Virus record (IMG/VR): IMGVR_UViG_3300029286_000178
Coordinates: 1-30,912 of that record
Source: a virus
DNA: 30,912 nucleotides
Reading direction: 5' to 3' (one strand)
Shown: in pieces, positions 8,288-16,426 of the stretch
How the letters are laid out: each line of letters begins with the position of its first letter
Numbering within the stretch: position 1 is the first letter of the stretch
The notes under the pieces: model-generated
The model's input: only the letters and a program-made list of their open reading frames with translations
Database searches by the model: none
Told to the model about the DNA's origin: nothing
Program-made: the position numbers and the translations under genes

Positions 8288-8607
8288 CAGTCCAGTCCCT
8301 CTGAATACATCAGATGCAGCTCCCTGCGGTTCTCCTGCGGATGGATGATCGAGACGATATTGAGTATCCTGTCGCCGAACCTGATGCGCATGGTGGGCTC
8401 CAGATCATCTCGATAGCGCATCCTCACCCTGCCATCGACCTTTGATTCCAGCTGGTTGGCAGCGTAATAGGTCCGACCTATAGCGGGCTCGATGGCTGCC
8501 CAGACCGTGCAAAAGGTGCTCCATGTAAAGACGACCTCATCGATGGCATTCTTGGTCTGGGTCTGCTGCTCAATTACGATGCGGTGTTTTAATTGCCCTG
8601 CCTTCAT
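8287..8607 (-). CDS. Head-tail adaptor (SPP1 gp16 / phage head-tail joining family)
   Basis: This is a 106-aa protein. The N-terminus MKAGQLKHRIVIEQQTQTKNAIDEVV, then TFCTVWAAIEPAIGRTYYAANQLES and a C-terminal RFGDRILNIVSIIHPQENRRELHLM, are diagnostic of the small head closure or adaptor beta-barrel. It would plug or extend the connector below the portal. Its ATG follows the stop of the upstream connector gene without a gap. Confidence 0.88.
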   Translation of the reverse strand: MKAGQLKHRIVIEQQTQTKNAIDEVVFTWSTFCTVWAAIEPAIGRTYYAANQLESKVDGRVRMRYRDDLEPTMRIRFGDRILNIVSIIHPQENRRELHLMYSEGLD

Positions 8608-9183
8608 TTAGAAGCACCTGTCCTGCCAGAGCAGGGCGTCCACGCTCATGGGCGCCGGGTAGAGCTGGCTCTGAGAGATGGCCTCCCTGTTCTCATAGAA
8701 ATGCCCGACCAGCAGCTTTATCGCGTACAGGACTTTAACGGGCACATCTCCGGCGCTGTCCCCGTACCCGCAGACGAAGGTGACGCAGACGCCGTTGGTG
8801 GGCCGCAGGGCTGTCGTGGGCCACGACTTGCCGTAGTTGAGGGAGAGGCGACCAGGCTGGGACTGGGTGTCCACATAGTAGTTGCTGTTATGCAGCGTGC
8901 TCTCGACGCCCTCCGTATCGTAATACTTGATTGAGGACACGGACTGCAGCGGCGGCCAGGGGAGGTAGATATTATCTATGACCGGGAACCTGTCCAGCCA
9001 CATCTGCCAGGTCTGCGTGATATAGGCGCGGCGCTGGAAGCCCTCGCAATACTGGCGGGCGGCCGTAATTAGTGATGATAGCAGGGCGTCCTCAGTTATA
9101 CCGCTGTCCAGGCGCAGGTGCAGCTTGATCTCCTCAAGGCTGACCGGCTCGATGGCCGGAGCCGACGTCTGGTTCAAGCCCAT
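8608..9183 (-). CDS. Head-tail connector (gp6-like)
   Basis: This 191-aa protein starts with PVSLEEIKLHLRLDSGITEDALLSSLITAARQYCEGF, the typical gp6-like connector N-terminal helix pair. LYAIKLLVGHFYENREA near the C-terminus matches the last conserved helix. It forms the ring directly below the portal. The start overlaps the end of the preceding small gene by 10 bases in another frame. Confidence 0.87.
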   Translation of the reverse strand: MGLNQTSAPAIEPVSLEEIKLHLRLDSGITEDALLSSLITAARQYCEGFQRRAYITQTWQMWLDRFPVIDNIYLPWPPLQSVSSIKYYDTEGVESTLHNSNYYVDTQSQPGRLSLNYGKSWPTTALRPTNGVCVTFVCGYGDSAGDVPVKVLYAIKLLVGHFYENREAISQSQLYPAPMSVDALLWQDRCF

Positions 9184-9362
9184 GGCCTGTTCCTCTTTTT
9201 GGGTTTGTCCTCAGCGGGATCCTGCGGCTGAACTGATTGGGCTTCCACCGGCTCAGCGTAGCCCTGCTTGATCAGGCGCAAGGCCACGTTATGAGGAACT
9301 TCCTCAATCTGGCCTGACCTGTCCCTGCCGTCGATGATGATGCTTTTGTATTTGATGATCAT
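9174..9362 (-). CDS. Small charged phage protein, unknown
   Basis: I placed the start at the ATG at 9362, which overlaps the upstream TGA (ATGA), rather than further upstream in the same frame. This gives 62 aa: MIIKYKSIIIDGRDRSGQ followed by VPHNVALRLIKQGYAEPVE and a Lys/Arg/Asp/Pro tail (AEDKPKKRNRPWA). It lies in the slot between capsid and first connector, where many siphophages encode a short protein with a ribosomal-protein-like or SH3-like strand pattern. Function unknown. Confidence 0.6.
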   Translation of the reverse strand: MIIKYKSIIIDGRDRSGQIEEVPHNVALRLIKQGYAEPVEAQSVQPQDPAEDKPKKRNRPWA

Positions 9363-9595
9363 TTGATGTTTATCCCTCGCCTGAGCTTGTCCTCGACCAG
9401 TCTGGGCGGCGCCGGCCGGCCGCACTGGGAGCAGACCAGCTGACCGTCGCTGTAACGGTAGTATTTACATTTGCAGACGGCCTTGTTGGGCGTTATGGGC
9501 GTTACTTTTGAAGCTGTAACGCCCTCACCCTTATGTTTGTCACGGTAACGCCGCACCCTATCGCGGATCTGCTCCCGCTCTTTATCGGTGCTCAT
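9359..9595 (-). CDS. Small zinc-ribbon protein in the capsid-connector interval
   Basis: This is a 78-aa protein. The N-terminal half is very basic (EREQIRDRVRRYRDKHKGEG). The centre holds a CKC...CSQCG arrangement (VCKCKYYRYSDGQLVCSQCG) that fits a minimal zinc ribbon. It overlaps the stop of the decoration-like gene by 4 bases and the next start by 4 bases, so it is part of the translationally coupled late operon. Nucleic-acid or protein binding is likely, but no specific role can be given. Confidence 0.6.
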   Translation of the reverse strand: MSTDKEREQIRDRVRRYRDKHKGEGVTASKVTPITPNKAVCKCKYYRYSDGQLVCSQCGRPAPPRLVEDKLRRGINIK

Positions 9596-10287
9596 GCGGT
9601 GATGTCCAGCCAGACCACCAGCAATTTATCTCCCGTGGTGTCTGTGCCCTCGGCGTTGTTGATCTTGCCCGCCGCTGTGGTGAACTCGCTGGTGAGGTCG
9701 GTCATGTCATCCAGGTGGCCGTCTGCCACCAACCTTAATACTGAGACCAGCTCGTCTGAGGCTGTTATTCCGGTTACCGTGTGATCTCCAGCGGAACCGC
9801 CGGCAATCAGGTTGACCTTGAAGAATCCGCCGGCTAGCTTGCCCTTGCTCACCGCTGCAGCGCCGATTTTGGTCTCGGTGACGGCGCCGGTGCCAATCTC
9901 GGATTCGGCGATATCGCGCACCGAGTTCCAGGTGGGCGAGGCCTTGGTATTGGTGTTCTGGTAGACCTTCTTGTTGGCTGTGTCGATTAAAAGATCACCG
10001 GGCTCTGCCGATCCTGCCAGCGTGCCCTCGGTACCGTCAGTGGGAGCGCCGTTGTTGGTCCAGAGGTGCTGTGTTGGCTCGGCCTCCGTGGTGTATTTAG
10101 TCCAGGTGGGCGAGAGCTTGGTATTGGTGTTCTGATAAAGGTTGCCGTTGGCGTAATCGATGAGCAGGTCGCCAGGGTCTGCGACACCCGCCAGAGTTCC
10201 GGATGTGCCGTTGGTGGGCACACCATCGTTCATCCATGGCCGCTTGGTGGCGCCCTCAATCACCTTTCCACCTTGTATGATGGGCAT
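9592..10287 (-). CDS. Capsid-adjacent structural (decoration-like) protein with tandem repeat
   Basis: This 231-aa protein is encoded directly after the major capsid gene, the usual slot for head decoration proteins. It starts after AGGAGG with 6 bases spacing. Residues 19-65 and 77-123 are a tandem repeat of 47 aa with a period of 58 (GTxGTLAGxAxPGDLLID, then YQNTNTK and SPTW). The C-terminal part (AESEIGTGAVTETKIGAAAVSKGKL, then GDHTVTGI and KLLVVWLDITA) resembles surface or fibre-like beta proteins. Assignment as decoration or head fibre is inferred from position and repeat architecture only. Confidence 0.6.
   Translation of the reverse strand: MPIIQGGKVIEGATKRPWMNDGVPTNGTSGTLAGVADPGDLLIDYANGNLYQNTNTKLSPTWTKYTTEAEPTQHLWTNNGAPTDGTEGTLAGSAEPGDLLIDTANKKVYQNTNTKASPTWNSVRDIAESEIGTGAVTETKIGAAAVSKGKLAGGFFKVNLIAGGSAGDHTVTGITASDELVSVLRLVADGHLDDMTDLTSEFTTAAGKINNAEGTDTTGDKLLVVWLDITA
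9919..10233 (-). repeat. Two-copy internal direct repeat, period 174 bp
   Basis: The 47-codon units at 10093-10233 and 9919-10059 are similar at the DNA level too: on the plus strand a ccaggtgggcgag block starts at 9928 and again at 10102, each followed by a cttggtattggtgttctg block. This points to a fairly recent in-gene duplication that keeps the frame. Confidence 0.8.
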
Positions 10288-10338
10288 GTTTTTCCTCCTG
10301 TGAAAAAGCTGGGCGGGCAGCTGGCCCGCCCGCTTGGT

Positions 10339-11529
10339 TTAGATGCCAGTTACCTTGCAGAAGGCCTTGGGCCGGAAGTGCACCAAAGAGCAGCGCATAT
10401 CAGCCCTGATGGCCTGCTTGCCGGAGATGAAGTAGGTGTCGTGGGAATCGGTGACCTTGATCTCCAGCCCGCGTTTCATGTAAAGCGCGGAATACTGCCC
10501 GTAGGCACCTACGATGCCGGTGTTGGCCACCACGGCCATAGACAACACCACGCGGATGCCCCACATCCTTTCGACGCCCGGGTCGAGCGGGCTGCCGAAG
10601 ATATAGATGCCGTCGGAAGTCCTGAGCAGGCGGATGTCCTGCCAGTCGGCCGGGTTCATGAAAACGACGTCGGGCTCAGCAAAGCCAACCGTGCGAAGCA
10701 GGGTGAAGGCCTTGTAGAAGGCGTCCGGCGTCGGGTCGGCGCCCTTGGCCTGGGTCTGGATGCCGCTGACGTTGAGCGTGCCCATCAAATTGGGCGGTGT
10801 GCCGTTGCCGTTGAGTATCTGGGAATCGAGGCGGGCTTCCAGCATGTAGGCCAGCCGGTTATTGATGTAGGCAGCCATGCTGGGCACGTCCTCCAGCTGC
10901 TCATCGGTGACGGGCAGCCAGACAGCGATCTTCTCGACCGGCACGCTGCGCTCGGTGAAGGCCAGCGCTGCCTCGCCGTAAGTCCCAGACTCAGCGGTTT
11001 CAGCGGCGTTGTTGGTGAAGGTAGTCTCCTCCATGTACTTGATGGCCGCTTGAGAGGTGGGAAGTACAGGGAGCAGATCGGCCACCATCAGCGGCCGCAC
11101 CGGGTAGGGCTCTACCCTGGGTATGCGCACACTCTCCGGCGCGAAGCCAGCAGTGCGCTCGAACAGGGTTTTGAGGTCTACGTCCAGGCTGGACGTCTGG
11201 CCTTTGTTCTTGAGAGCAGGGCTTTCCATCACCATTTCGCCCAGGGATTTGCGGGCCGCAGGTGAAGGGTCGGCCTTGGGTACCGGTTGTGCGTTGGACA
11301 TCTCGTCGGCGCGTTTGCGGCTCTCGATCAGCTGGTTGGCCTGGTCACGTTTCTTGCCCAGGTCGTCCAGTTCAGCGTTCATGGCCTTGATGGCTTCGAC
11401 CTTGGCAGTCGTGTCGCCGCTCAGGCTCTTGACCTTGGACATATCCATGTCCGGACCGGCCTCCTCGAAGATATCGTGGAGGGCTTTGGATTTGGCTACA
11501 ATAGCCTCGTTAAGTTCTTTAAGGTTCAA
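10339..11529 (-). CDS. Major capsid protein (HK97 fold)
   Basis: This is a 396-aa protein. Residues 1-about 75 are a charged helical delta-type scaffold domain (MNLKELNEAIVAKSKALHDI), expected to be removed by the upstream protease. The mature part shows family features: EYTIFLNN-type equivalent (MEETTFTNNAAETAESG), VPVEKIAVWLPVTDEQLEDV, LEARLDSQILNGNGTPPNLMG, and FMNPADWQDIRLLRTSDG. The start is a TTG at 11529 with GGAGGT 6 bases upstream; no ATG lies nearby in frame, so the most highly expressed virion protein appears to use a non-ATG start. The gene follows the protease after 14 bases. Confidence 0.95.
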   Translation of the reverse strand: MNLKELNEAIVAKSKALHDIFEEAGPDMDMSKVKSLSGDTTAKVEAIKAMNAELDDLGKKRDQANQLIESRKRADEMSNAQPVPKADPSPAARKSLGEMVMESPALKNKGQTSSLDVDLKTLFERTAGFAPESVRIPRVEPYPVRPLMVADLLPVLPTSQAAIKYMEETTFTNNAAETAESGTYGEAALAFTERSVPVEKIAVWLPVTDEQLEDVPSMAAYINNRLAYMLEARLDSQILNGNGTPPNLMGTLNVSGIQTQAKGADPTPDAFYKAFTLLRTVGFAEPDVVFMNPADWQDIRLLRTSDGIYIFGSPLDPGVERMWGIRVVLSMAVVANTGIVGAYGQYSALYMKRGLEIKVTDSHDTYFISGKQAIRADMRCSLVHFRPKAFCKVTGI

Positions 11530-11543
11530 TTGTTGACCTCCGT

Positions 11544-12269
11544 TTAATTCAGATTGCGTAATGTCCTGGAAAATGCCAGGTACAGGCTGCCGACCACGGA
11601 TTTGCTGGCGGTATCAGTCTCGTCCAGGAGCGTCTGCAGTTCGGCAGACAGGATATTTAACTGAGACTGCAGGTCTTTAATCCGATTGCGGTTAGCCTGG
11701 GATAAGGTGCGGCCTTCCTTGCGCCTCAGATCGGCAAGCGATTTAGAGCGCTCAACCACTCCAGCGACAGCAGCAAGCGCCGTCTCGAAATGCTGAGCGA
11801 AGGTGGCACCGTCGTCTTCCTTGATGGCCAGGGTCGCGGTGCCGACTCCGGCACCCTTGAGCACAGGGGATATCTCGACAGGGTCGACGGACTCCAGGAT
11901 CCTCACCTGTTTGCCGTCGATCTCCTCCATGTTCCACTTGACTGGCCAGAAGCCGTAGCTCCATTCCTGCAGGTCGCCGGTGAACTTCACGGCCTCATAA
12001 TGCTCGCGACCCGAGACAGAATTAAGGTTAAATTGGCCTTCAGCGATCACAGCATCGCCGATCTCCCTGATCACCGCCTTGCCCACGGGGAGGGCGCCCT
12101 GCCAGGAACCATGCTGATAGGCAGAGATCAATAGCTCTTTGCCCGTAGGGAAGGCGCCGGACTTGGTGAGGTCGCCGTCGCTGTCAACCACGTTGAGCGT
12201 GGCGATCTGGGCGGTGAATGCCCCTTCCTGGGCTTCCTTGAACTGTATTTTGATAGATTTGTGTTCCAT
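11544..12269 (-). CDS. Prohead maturation serine protease (HK97 gp4 / U35 family)
   Basis: This is a 241-aa protease that trims the scaffold domain of the capsid during head maturation. Features: the FTAQIATLNVVDSDGDLTKSGAF start, a candidate catalytic His53 in AYQHGSWQGALPVGKA, and candidate Ser104 in EWSYGFWPV, followed by VDPVEISPVLKGAGVGT. The C-terminal third (RSKSLADLRRKEGRTL then a heptad-like NRIKDLQSQLNILSAELQTL) is helical and coiled-coil-like, possibly a scaffold-like tail. SD GGAGG lies 4 bases before the ATG. It is separated from the portal gene by a plus-strand cargo gene, which is unusual. Confidence 0.88.
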   Translation of the reverse strand: MEHKSIKIQFKEAQEGAFTAQIATLNVVDSDGDLTKSGAFPTGKELLISAYQHGSWQGALPVGKAVIREIGDAVIAEGQFNLNSVSGREHYEAVKFTGDLQEWSYGFWPVKWNMEEIDGKQVRILESVDPVEISPVLKGAGVGTATLAIKEDDGATFAQHFETALAAVAGVVERSKSLADLRRKEGRTLSQANRNRIKDLQSQLNILSAELQTLLDETDTASKSVVGSLYLAFSRTLRNLN

Positions 12270-12280
12270 GTGGCCTCCAA

Positions 12281-12307
12281 CAAAAAAGGCGCTCGTTTTG
12301 AACGCCT
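12281..12307 (-). terminator. Intrinsic terminator on minus strand, upstream of protease
   Basis: On the minus strand AGGCGTTC-AAAAC-GAGCGCCT forms an 8-bp stem (one U.G pair) and is followed by TTTTTT. On the plus strand the stem has a mismatch and no T tract follows, so it acts in the minus direction. It lies just before the protease start and would stop transcription coming from portal unless antitermination occurs. Confidence 0.7.
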
Positions 12308-12319
12308 ATCGTGCCCGAA

Positions 12320-12350
12320 TTGATATAATGGCGATGTCTTTTATTAAAAT
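12320..12350 (+). promoter_or_regulatory. Possible promoter of the plus-strand cargo gene
   Basis: The AT-rich stretch before the cargo gene has TTGATA (12320-12325) and TAAAAT (12345-12350) 19 bases apart, and a perfect TATAAT at 12324-12329 without a good -35 at normal spacing. The gene needs its own promoter because neighbours run the other way. Exact position uncertain. Confidence 0.35.
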
Positions 12351-12379
12351 AGTAAATAGACAATGGGAGGTAGCTTGCA

Positions 12380-13078
12380 ATGTTTACACATACTGAAATC
12401 GAAAGGATTATTGAGGCTTATATTTATGAGCAAAATAGTCTGCAGACAGATGATCCAAAATATTTTGCCTGTATCAACTACTTCGCTACGTTTAACCTAA
12501 CTTCATTAGGTCCAAAAGAACTGGAAGTTATTAGAGACTTTCTTTTCAAATGGGGCCATATGGGACGTACTGGCATAGATCCAACTGATCCTGAACTGGG
12601 TTTAATTATTAAAAAGCATTCAGAATTTTTAGAGAGTGCACGGAAGCAAGAATTGCATAAAAGCAGTATCCTACCGGATAAACAGACCATTGCCATAATC
12701 TTCGAAAATTTAAATTCCTTGGTTGGACCAATTTCGGCCTCGAAAATATTACACTTGATAAGCCCCGGATTCTTTCAACTGTGGGACAACGGTGTTATCG
12801 ATGGATGTAATTCCAGTAAACAATTCAAATATAAGTCCGATTTAATAGAAATGGTAGAAAAGGAAAATACGAAGGGTAGTCATAGGCCTTCTGGTAATGG
12901 CTACTACTCTTTTATGGAATTCACACAATCTTTTATAAATAAATACATCAATGTACTTACACAGATTCAAACAGTGCTGAATAGTCAGGCCCAGTGCGCA
13001 GGATCAAAAACGTTAGTTAAAATGGCCGACGAATTCAATATGTTTGCTACAAAAAAGCCGTTTCTATATCTATTATGA
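12380..13078 (+). CDS. AT-rich cargo (moron) gene, unknown function
   Basis: This 232-aa gene runs against the late operon between portal and protease. The ATG has GGGAGG 9 bases upstream, and the 3' end overlaps the portal stop by 6 bases. Base composition is visibly AT-richer than both neighbours, indicating separate acquisition. The segment GPISASKILHLISPGFFQLWDNGVID (residues about 115-140) resembles the helical SK-x-LHF-x-x-P-x-x-F-x-x-WD motif found in several helix-hairpin-helix-like proteins of unknown role. No membrane segment or signal peptide. Lysogenic-conversion or phage-exclusion function is a reasonable inference from its moron position, not from a recognised domain. Confidence 0.75.
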   Translation: MFTHTEIERIIEAYIYEQNSLQTDDPKYFACINYFATFNLTSLGPKELEVIRDFLFKWGHMGRTGIDPTDPELGLIIKKHSEFLESARKQELHKSSILPDKQTIAIIFENLNSLVGPISASKILHLISPGFFQLWDNGVIDGCNSSKQFKYKSDLIEMVEKENTKGSHRPSGNGYYSFMEFTQSFINKYINVLTQIQTVLNSQAQCAGSKTLVKMADEFNMFATKKPFLYLL

Positions 13079-14308
13079 AACGCGTGTAGATTTGCCTTGA
13101 GAAGTCTGCAATAGCTGCAGAGCCGGCACCATGTTCATGGGATTCAAATAAATATCGCCTTCCTCACCGGGCAGCGGATTCTGATTCTCAAGCTCCCTGA
13201 TATCATTGGCCGACAGCCAGCCCCACTGACGTCCGGTAGCATAGGCCTGGTAGCGTGCCTGTATATTGCCCCTCAGAAGTCCATCGACCAGGAATTCAGC
13301 AAAATATTCTGCCCTCTCATCAGGGTTGAGCAGCTTCTGGTTGATCGACTGCTCCCAGCGGACCAGCCAGGGACGCATGGTATAGACCACGAATTCCAGC
13401 GCCTGCTCCTCAATGTTGGAGAAGGTGGCTCGGTCAAGGTCTCCGATCATGTGGGGTGGTATGTGAAAGAACGATGCTATCTCGTTGCGCTGAAACTTGC
13501 GGGTCTCCAGGAACTGAGCATCGTCCGGCGGTATGCCGATCTTGCTCCACTTCATTCCCTCTTCCAGGATGGCCAGCCGGTGCTGGTTGGATAGGCCGGA
13601 GTGCATCTCGTTCCATGATTTACGCAGGTTTTCCTGTGCCTCCTTGGAGAGCTTGGCCGGGTGCTCAAGAACACCACCCGGAGCCGCGCCGTTGCCGAAG
13701 AACCTGGCGCCGAATTCCTCCGTGGCCAGCGATAATCCAATGGCTTCACGCGCCAGTGTGATGGGAGGATAGCCGACCAGCCCGTCAAAGCCCAGCCCAG
13801 GGATATGCCAGACACGGTATGCCGGCAGTGTCACCATCCCTGCACTGTTGGGTAAGTAATATTTGTAAATAATCTGGTCGTTCTCCCGCCAGACCTGCAT
13901 CCTGTCGGGGCGCAGTGGCCAGAGCGCCTTAACCTTTGTGTAGTTGTCCCATTCAATCTCGGCATAGGCGTTGCCCCAGGTAACCAGATGCGCCATTAAG
14001 GTCTCGCGGAAGGTAAAGCTGTTCATTTCGGGATTCGGTATGTCGTGCAGTATTTGATAGAGAGGATGCTCAATGGCTCTTTGTTTGCCCCGTTCCAGCC
14101 TCTTGTACAGATGCAGCGGCAGTGATGCCAGCGTTTCAGATAAGATGCGCACGCAGGCGTAAACCGTTACAACCGAGAGCGCTGTGGTTTCGGTAACGCT
14201 GGCGCCGGTGTTGCTCCTGCGCCAGTACAGGTTAAGCGGGTCATCCACCCTGTTTAAGGATCCGGCGGCTGATTTACCGAGCAGCTTCTTTAAAAACGGT
14301 ATCTTCAT
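13073..14308 (-). CDS. Portal protein (HK97 family)
   Basis: This 411-aa protein forms the dodecameric DNA entry channel. Features: VVTVYACVRILSETLASLPLHLYKR near the N-terminus, HPLYQILHDIPNPEMNSFTFRE, then WGNAYAEIEWD, EEFGARFFGNGAAPGGVLEHP, and FQRNEIASFFHIPPHMIGDL with ATFSNIEEQALEFV. All are hallmark portal segments. The start overlaps the large terminase stop (ATGA). Its 3' end meets the convergent cargo gene with a 6-base overlap. Confidence 0.95.
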   Translation of the reverse strand: MKIPFLKKLLGKSAAGSLNRVDDPLNLYWRRSNTGASVTETTALSVVTVYACVRILSETLASLPLHLYKRLERGKQRAIEHPLYQILHDIPNPEMNSFTFRETLMAHLVTWGNAYAEIEWDNYTKVKALWPLRPDRMQVWRENDQIIYKYYLPNSAGMVTLPAYRVWHIPGLGFDGLVGYPPITLAREAIGLSLATEEFGARFFGNGAAPGGVLEHPAKLSKEAQENLRKSWNEMHSGLSNQHRLAILEEGMKWSKIGIPPDDAQFLETRKFQRNEIASFFHIPPHMIGDLDRATFSNIEEQALEFVVYTMRPWLVRWEQSINQKLLNPDERAEYFAEFLVDGLLRGNIQARYQAYATGRQWGWLSANDIRELENQNPLPGEEGDIYLNPMNMVPALQLLQTSQGKSTRVS

Positions 14309-15858
14309 ATAACTGTCAGTCCCTGCGTTTCATACATCGACGTCTCGATCAGGTTGCTGTGCCGGCTGGCCCGGTCGATGGACATGATCAAGGCCACCAT
14401 GCCGTCTATCTTCTGAGTCGATTTCTCCTTGTCGGGCTTAAGGTTACCAGCGGGATCCATGCGCACGACCAGGTTGTCGCAGTTCCACCTGAGCACAGGA
14501 TGCCCGCCGTGCCTGATCTTCTTGCTCAATACCAGGTTCATTAGTTCCTTGGTAGGGGCGCTCATGGAAGCGAAGCCCTGGCCGAAGGGGACCATCAAGA
14601 AGCCATCGTCGGTTAAATCCTGGCTAAGCTTGGTCGCTCCCCATCGGTCGAAGGCGATCTCGGCGATGTCATATTTCTCTCTAAGCTCATGCAGCGTGTG
14701 GCGGATGTACTGGTAATCGATAACGTTGCCTGGCGTGAGGTTTATAAGGCCTTCCTTGGACCAGACCCGGTAGGGCACACGGTCCCGTTTCTCCTTGTCC
14801 ACAGCGGTGTCGCCGGGTATCCAGAAGTGCATCAACACGTCAAGGGTGCCGTCATTATCGATAAAAACCAATGCCAGGGCGGTGAGGTCGGTGGTGGCGG
14901 ACAGGTCCAGCCCGGCGTAACAGGTGCGGCCGTTGAGTTTCTCAACGTCGACCGCGCCGCTGCAGGCGTCCCAGGCGTCCATGGGCAGCCACCTTTCCAC
15001 GGAGTTCACCCACTGATTGAGATACAGCCGCCTGAAAGCCATCTCCAGGGCAGGTGTCTCCTGGGCCTTGTTACAGAGGGTGCGCATCTCATCGATGTTG
15101 CGGAAGGTGCCCAGCGCCGGATTACATGATGCCCAGACTCTCTCGTCCTTCCAGCCCGCGTCCTCGGGAGCGGAAAATATAACAGGAAGGAAGGTAGGAT
15201 CTTCAATGATGCCGTTCTGCACCTTCAAGGCGTAATTATGCTGCTCCCAGCAGATTGAGTTGCGGTCATATCCCGCCGTGGTGATCACCAGTGTCAACGG
15301 CTGGCGCCGTGAGCCGGTCGAGGTCGTCAGGGTGTCCCATAGATCGCGGTCGGGCGCAGCGTGCAATTCATCATAAATAATGCCGTGAGCGTTGATGCCC
15401 CACTTGGTGAAGGCCTCGGCCGAGATGGCGCTGTAGAAGGAGTTGTACCTGCGATAGACGATGCGCTTCTGGCTGTCCACGATCTTGGAGATGTTAAACA
15501 GGTTGGGCTCCTGGCGTACCATGGCTGCTGCCTCATTGAAAACCAGTGCTGCCTGCGGCCTATCGTTGGCGGCGCTATATATCTCGCAGCCGGCCTCGCT
15601 GTCGGCATAAAGCAAGTAGAGCGCGATAGCAGAGGCGACAGTCGTCTTGCCGTTCTTGCGCGGCAATTCCACGTAACAGGTGCGGTACTGGCGGGTACCG
15701 TCTGGATTCAGGGTGCCGAACAAGGGCCGGATGATCTTCTCGCGCTGCCAGTCCTGCAGGATGAAGTTCTGCCCGGCCCATTGTCCCTTTGTGTGCCTGA
15801 GCCTCTGAATGAATTCGACAGCCCGCTTGGCTCGCGCTTCACTGAAGTTTCGTTTCAT
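14305..15858 (-). CDS. Large terminase subunit (ATPase/nuclease)
   Basis: This 517-aa protein powers DNA packaging and cuts the concatemer. ATPase: a Walker A variant PRKNGKT (66-72) and Walker B GIIYDE (159-164), followed by the coupling segment VITTAGYD. The nuclease domain begins at about residue 310, with YAGLDLSATTD supplying the first metal-binding Asp (318) and IAEIAFDRWG another acidic site. These are features of the Terminase_1 family found with HK97-type heads. It overlaps the small subunit by 4 bases and the portal by 4 bases. Confidence 0.95.
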   Translation of the reverse strand: MKRNFSEARAKRAVEFIQRLRHTKGQWAGQNFILQDWQREKIIRPLFGTLNPDGTRQYRTCYVELPRKNGKTTVASAIALYLLYADSEAGCEIYSAANDRPQAALVFNEAAAMVRQEPNLFNISKIVDSQKRIVYRRYNSFYSAISAEAFTKWGINAHGIIYDELHAAPDRDLWDTLTTSTGSRRQPLTLVITTAGYDRNSICWEQHNYALKVQNGIIEDPTFLPVIFSAPEDAGWKDERVWASCNPALGTFRNIDEMRTLCNKAQETPALEMAFRRLYLNQWVNSVERWLPMDAWDACSGAVDVEKLNGRTCYAGLDLSATTDLTALALVFIDNDGTLDVLMHFWIPGDTAVDKEKRDRVPYRVWSKEGLINLTPGNVIDYQYIRHTLHELREKYDIAEIAFDRWGATKLSQDLTDDGFLMVPFGQGFASMSAPTKELMNLVLSKKIRHGGHPVLRWNCDNLVVRMDPAGNLKPDKEKSTQKIDGMVALIMSIDRASRHSNLIETSMYETQGLTVI

Positions 15859-16334
15859 TGCGCCTTCGTGGTTTCACTGCAGAAATCGAGCAGTTTATTC
15901 CAACCATCGTCCTCACCTGGCCTGGCCATGTTAATCCTGCCGCGGCTGGCGGGCGTCATGCCGAACTCGACCAGGAACTTATGACACTGTTCCATGGCCC
16001 TGTTGGCCACCCACAGCATGGGTGAGATGATCACGTTGCCGTTCTGCGTCTTGTACAGCTCGCCCTTCTCGTTAAGTACAGCCTCAGCCTTCTTCCACCT
16101 GGCATAGGCCTGACAGTAGAAGGCCAGCTCGGTGCGGTCGATCTTGGATAGCAAGCCCATCTCCTCCAGCTGAGGCACGATGCGCTTCCACTCCGTCTTA
16201 GCGGCCGGGCTAAGATGGTCCGGACACGTAGGACGGCCGGGATGAGGTCTTGGTTCGCGCCTGTTTATTCTATTTTTGTTCTTCTCGCCCTCAAGAATCT
16301 TGACCTTGGTGGGGCGAGGCTTACGTCCTTTCAA
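15855..16334 (-). CDS. Small terminase subunit (P27 family)
   Basis: This is a 159-aa protein. MKGRKPRPTKVKILEGEKNKNRINRREPRP is a standard P27 N-terminus, followed by CPDHLSPAAKTEWKRIVPQLEEMGLLSKIDRTELAFYCQAYARWKKAE. It recognises the packaging site and hands DNA to the large subunit. The start is a TTG at 16334, supported by AAAGGA about 8 bases upstream; no ATG fits. It is the first gene of the late operon and divergent from the 16427-16840 gene. Confidence 0.9.
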   Translation of the reverse strand: MKGRKPRPTKVKILEGEKNKNRINRREPRPHPGRPTCPDHLSPAAKTEWKRIVPQLEEMGLLSKIDRTELAFYCQAYARWKKAEAVLNEKGELYKTQNGNVIISPMLWVANRAMEQCHKFLVEFGMTPASRGRINMARPGEDDGWNKLLDFCSETTKAQ

Positions 16335-16426
16335 GAGTTTTTCCTTTCAATTTACTGAGCAAAGCTATTGACTTCCTCAGCGCCCAGAGTGATGAATGTG
16401 AGTAACTTAAAAGTAGGAGGTATTAA

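Noticed and set aside
10066-11265. Long plus-strand open frame (399 codons) opposite the capsid gene
   Set aside because: It is antisense to the clear capsid and decoration-like genes, has no SD, and its translation (His/Gly/Val/Arg-rich, low complexity) is a typical shadow of GC-biased coding.
16370-16398. Possible promoter TTGACT with poor -10 before the RAMA-like gene
   Set aside because: The -35 is good but the -10 at 17-base spacing (GATGAA) does not match; not called.
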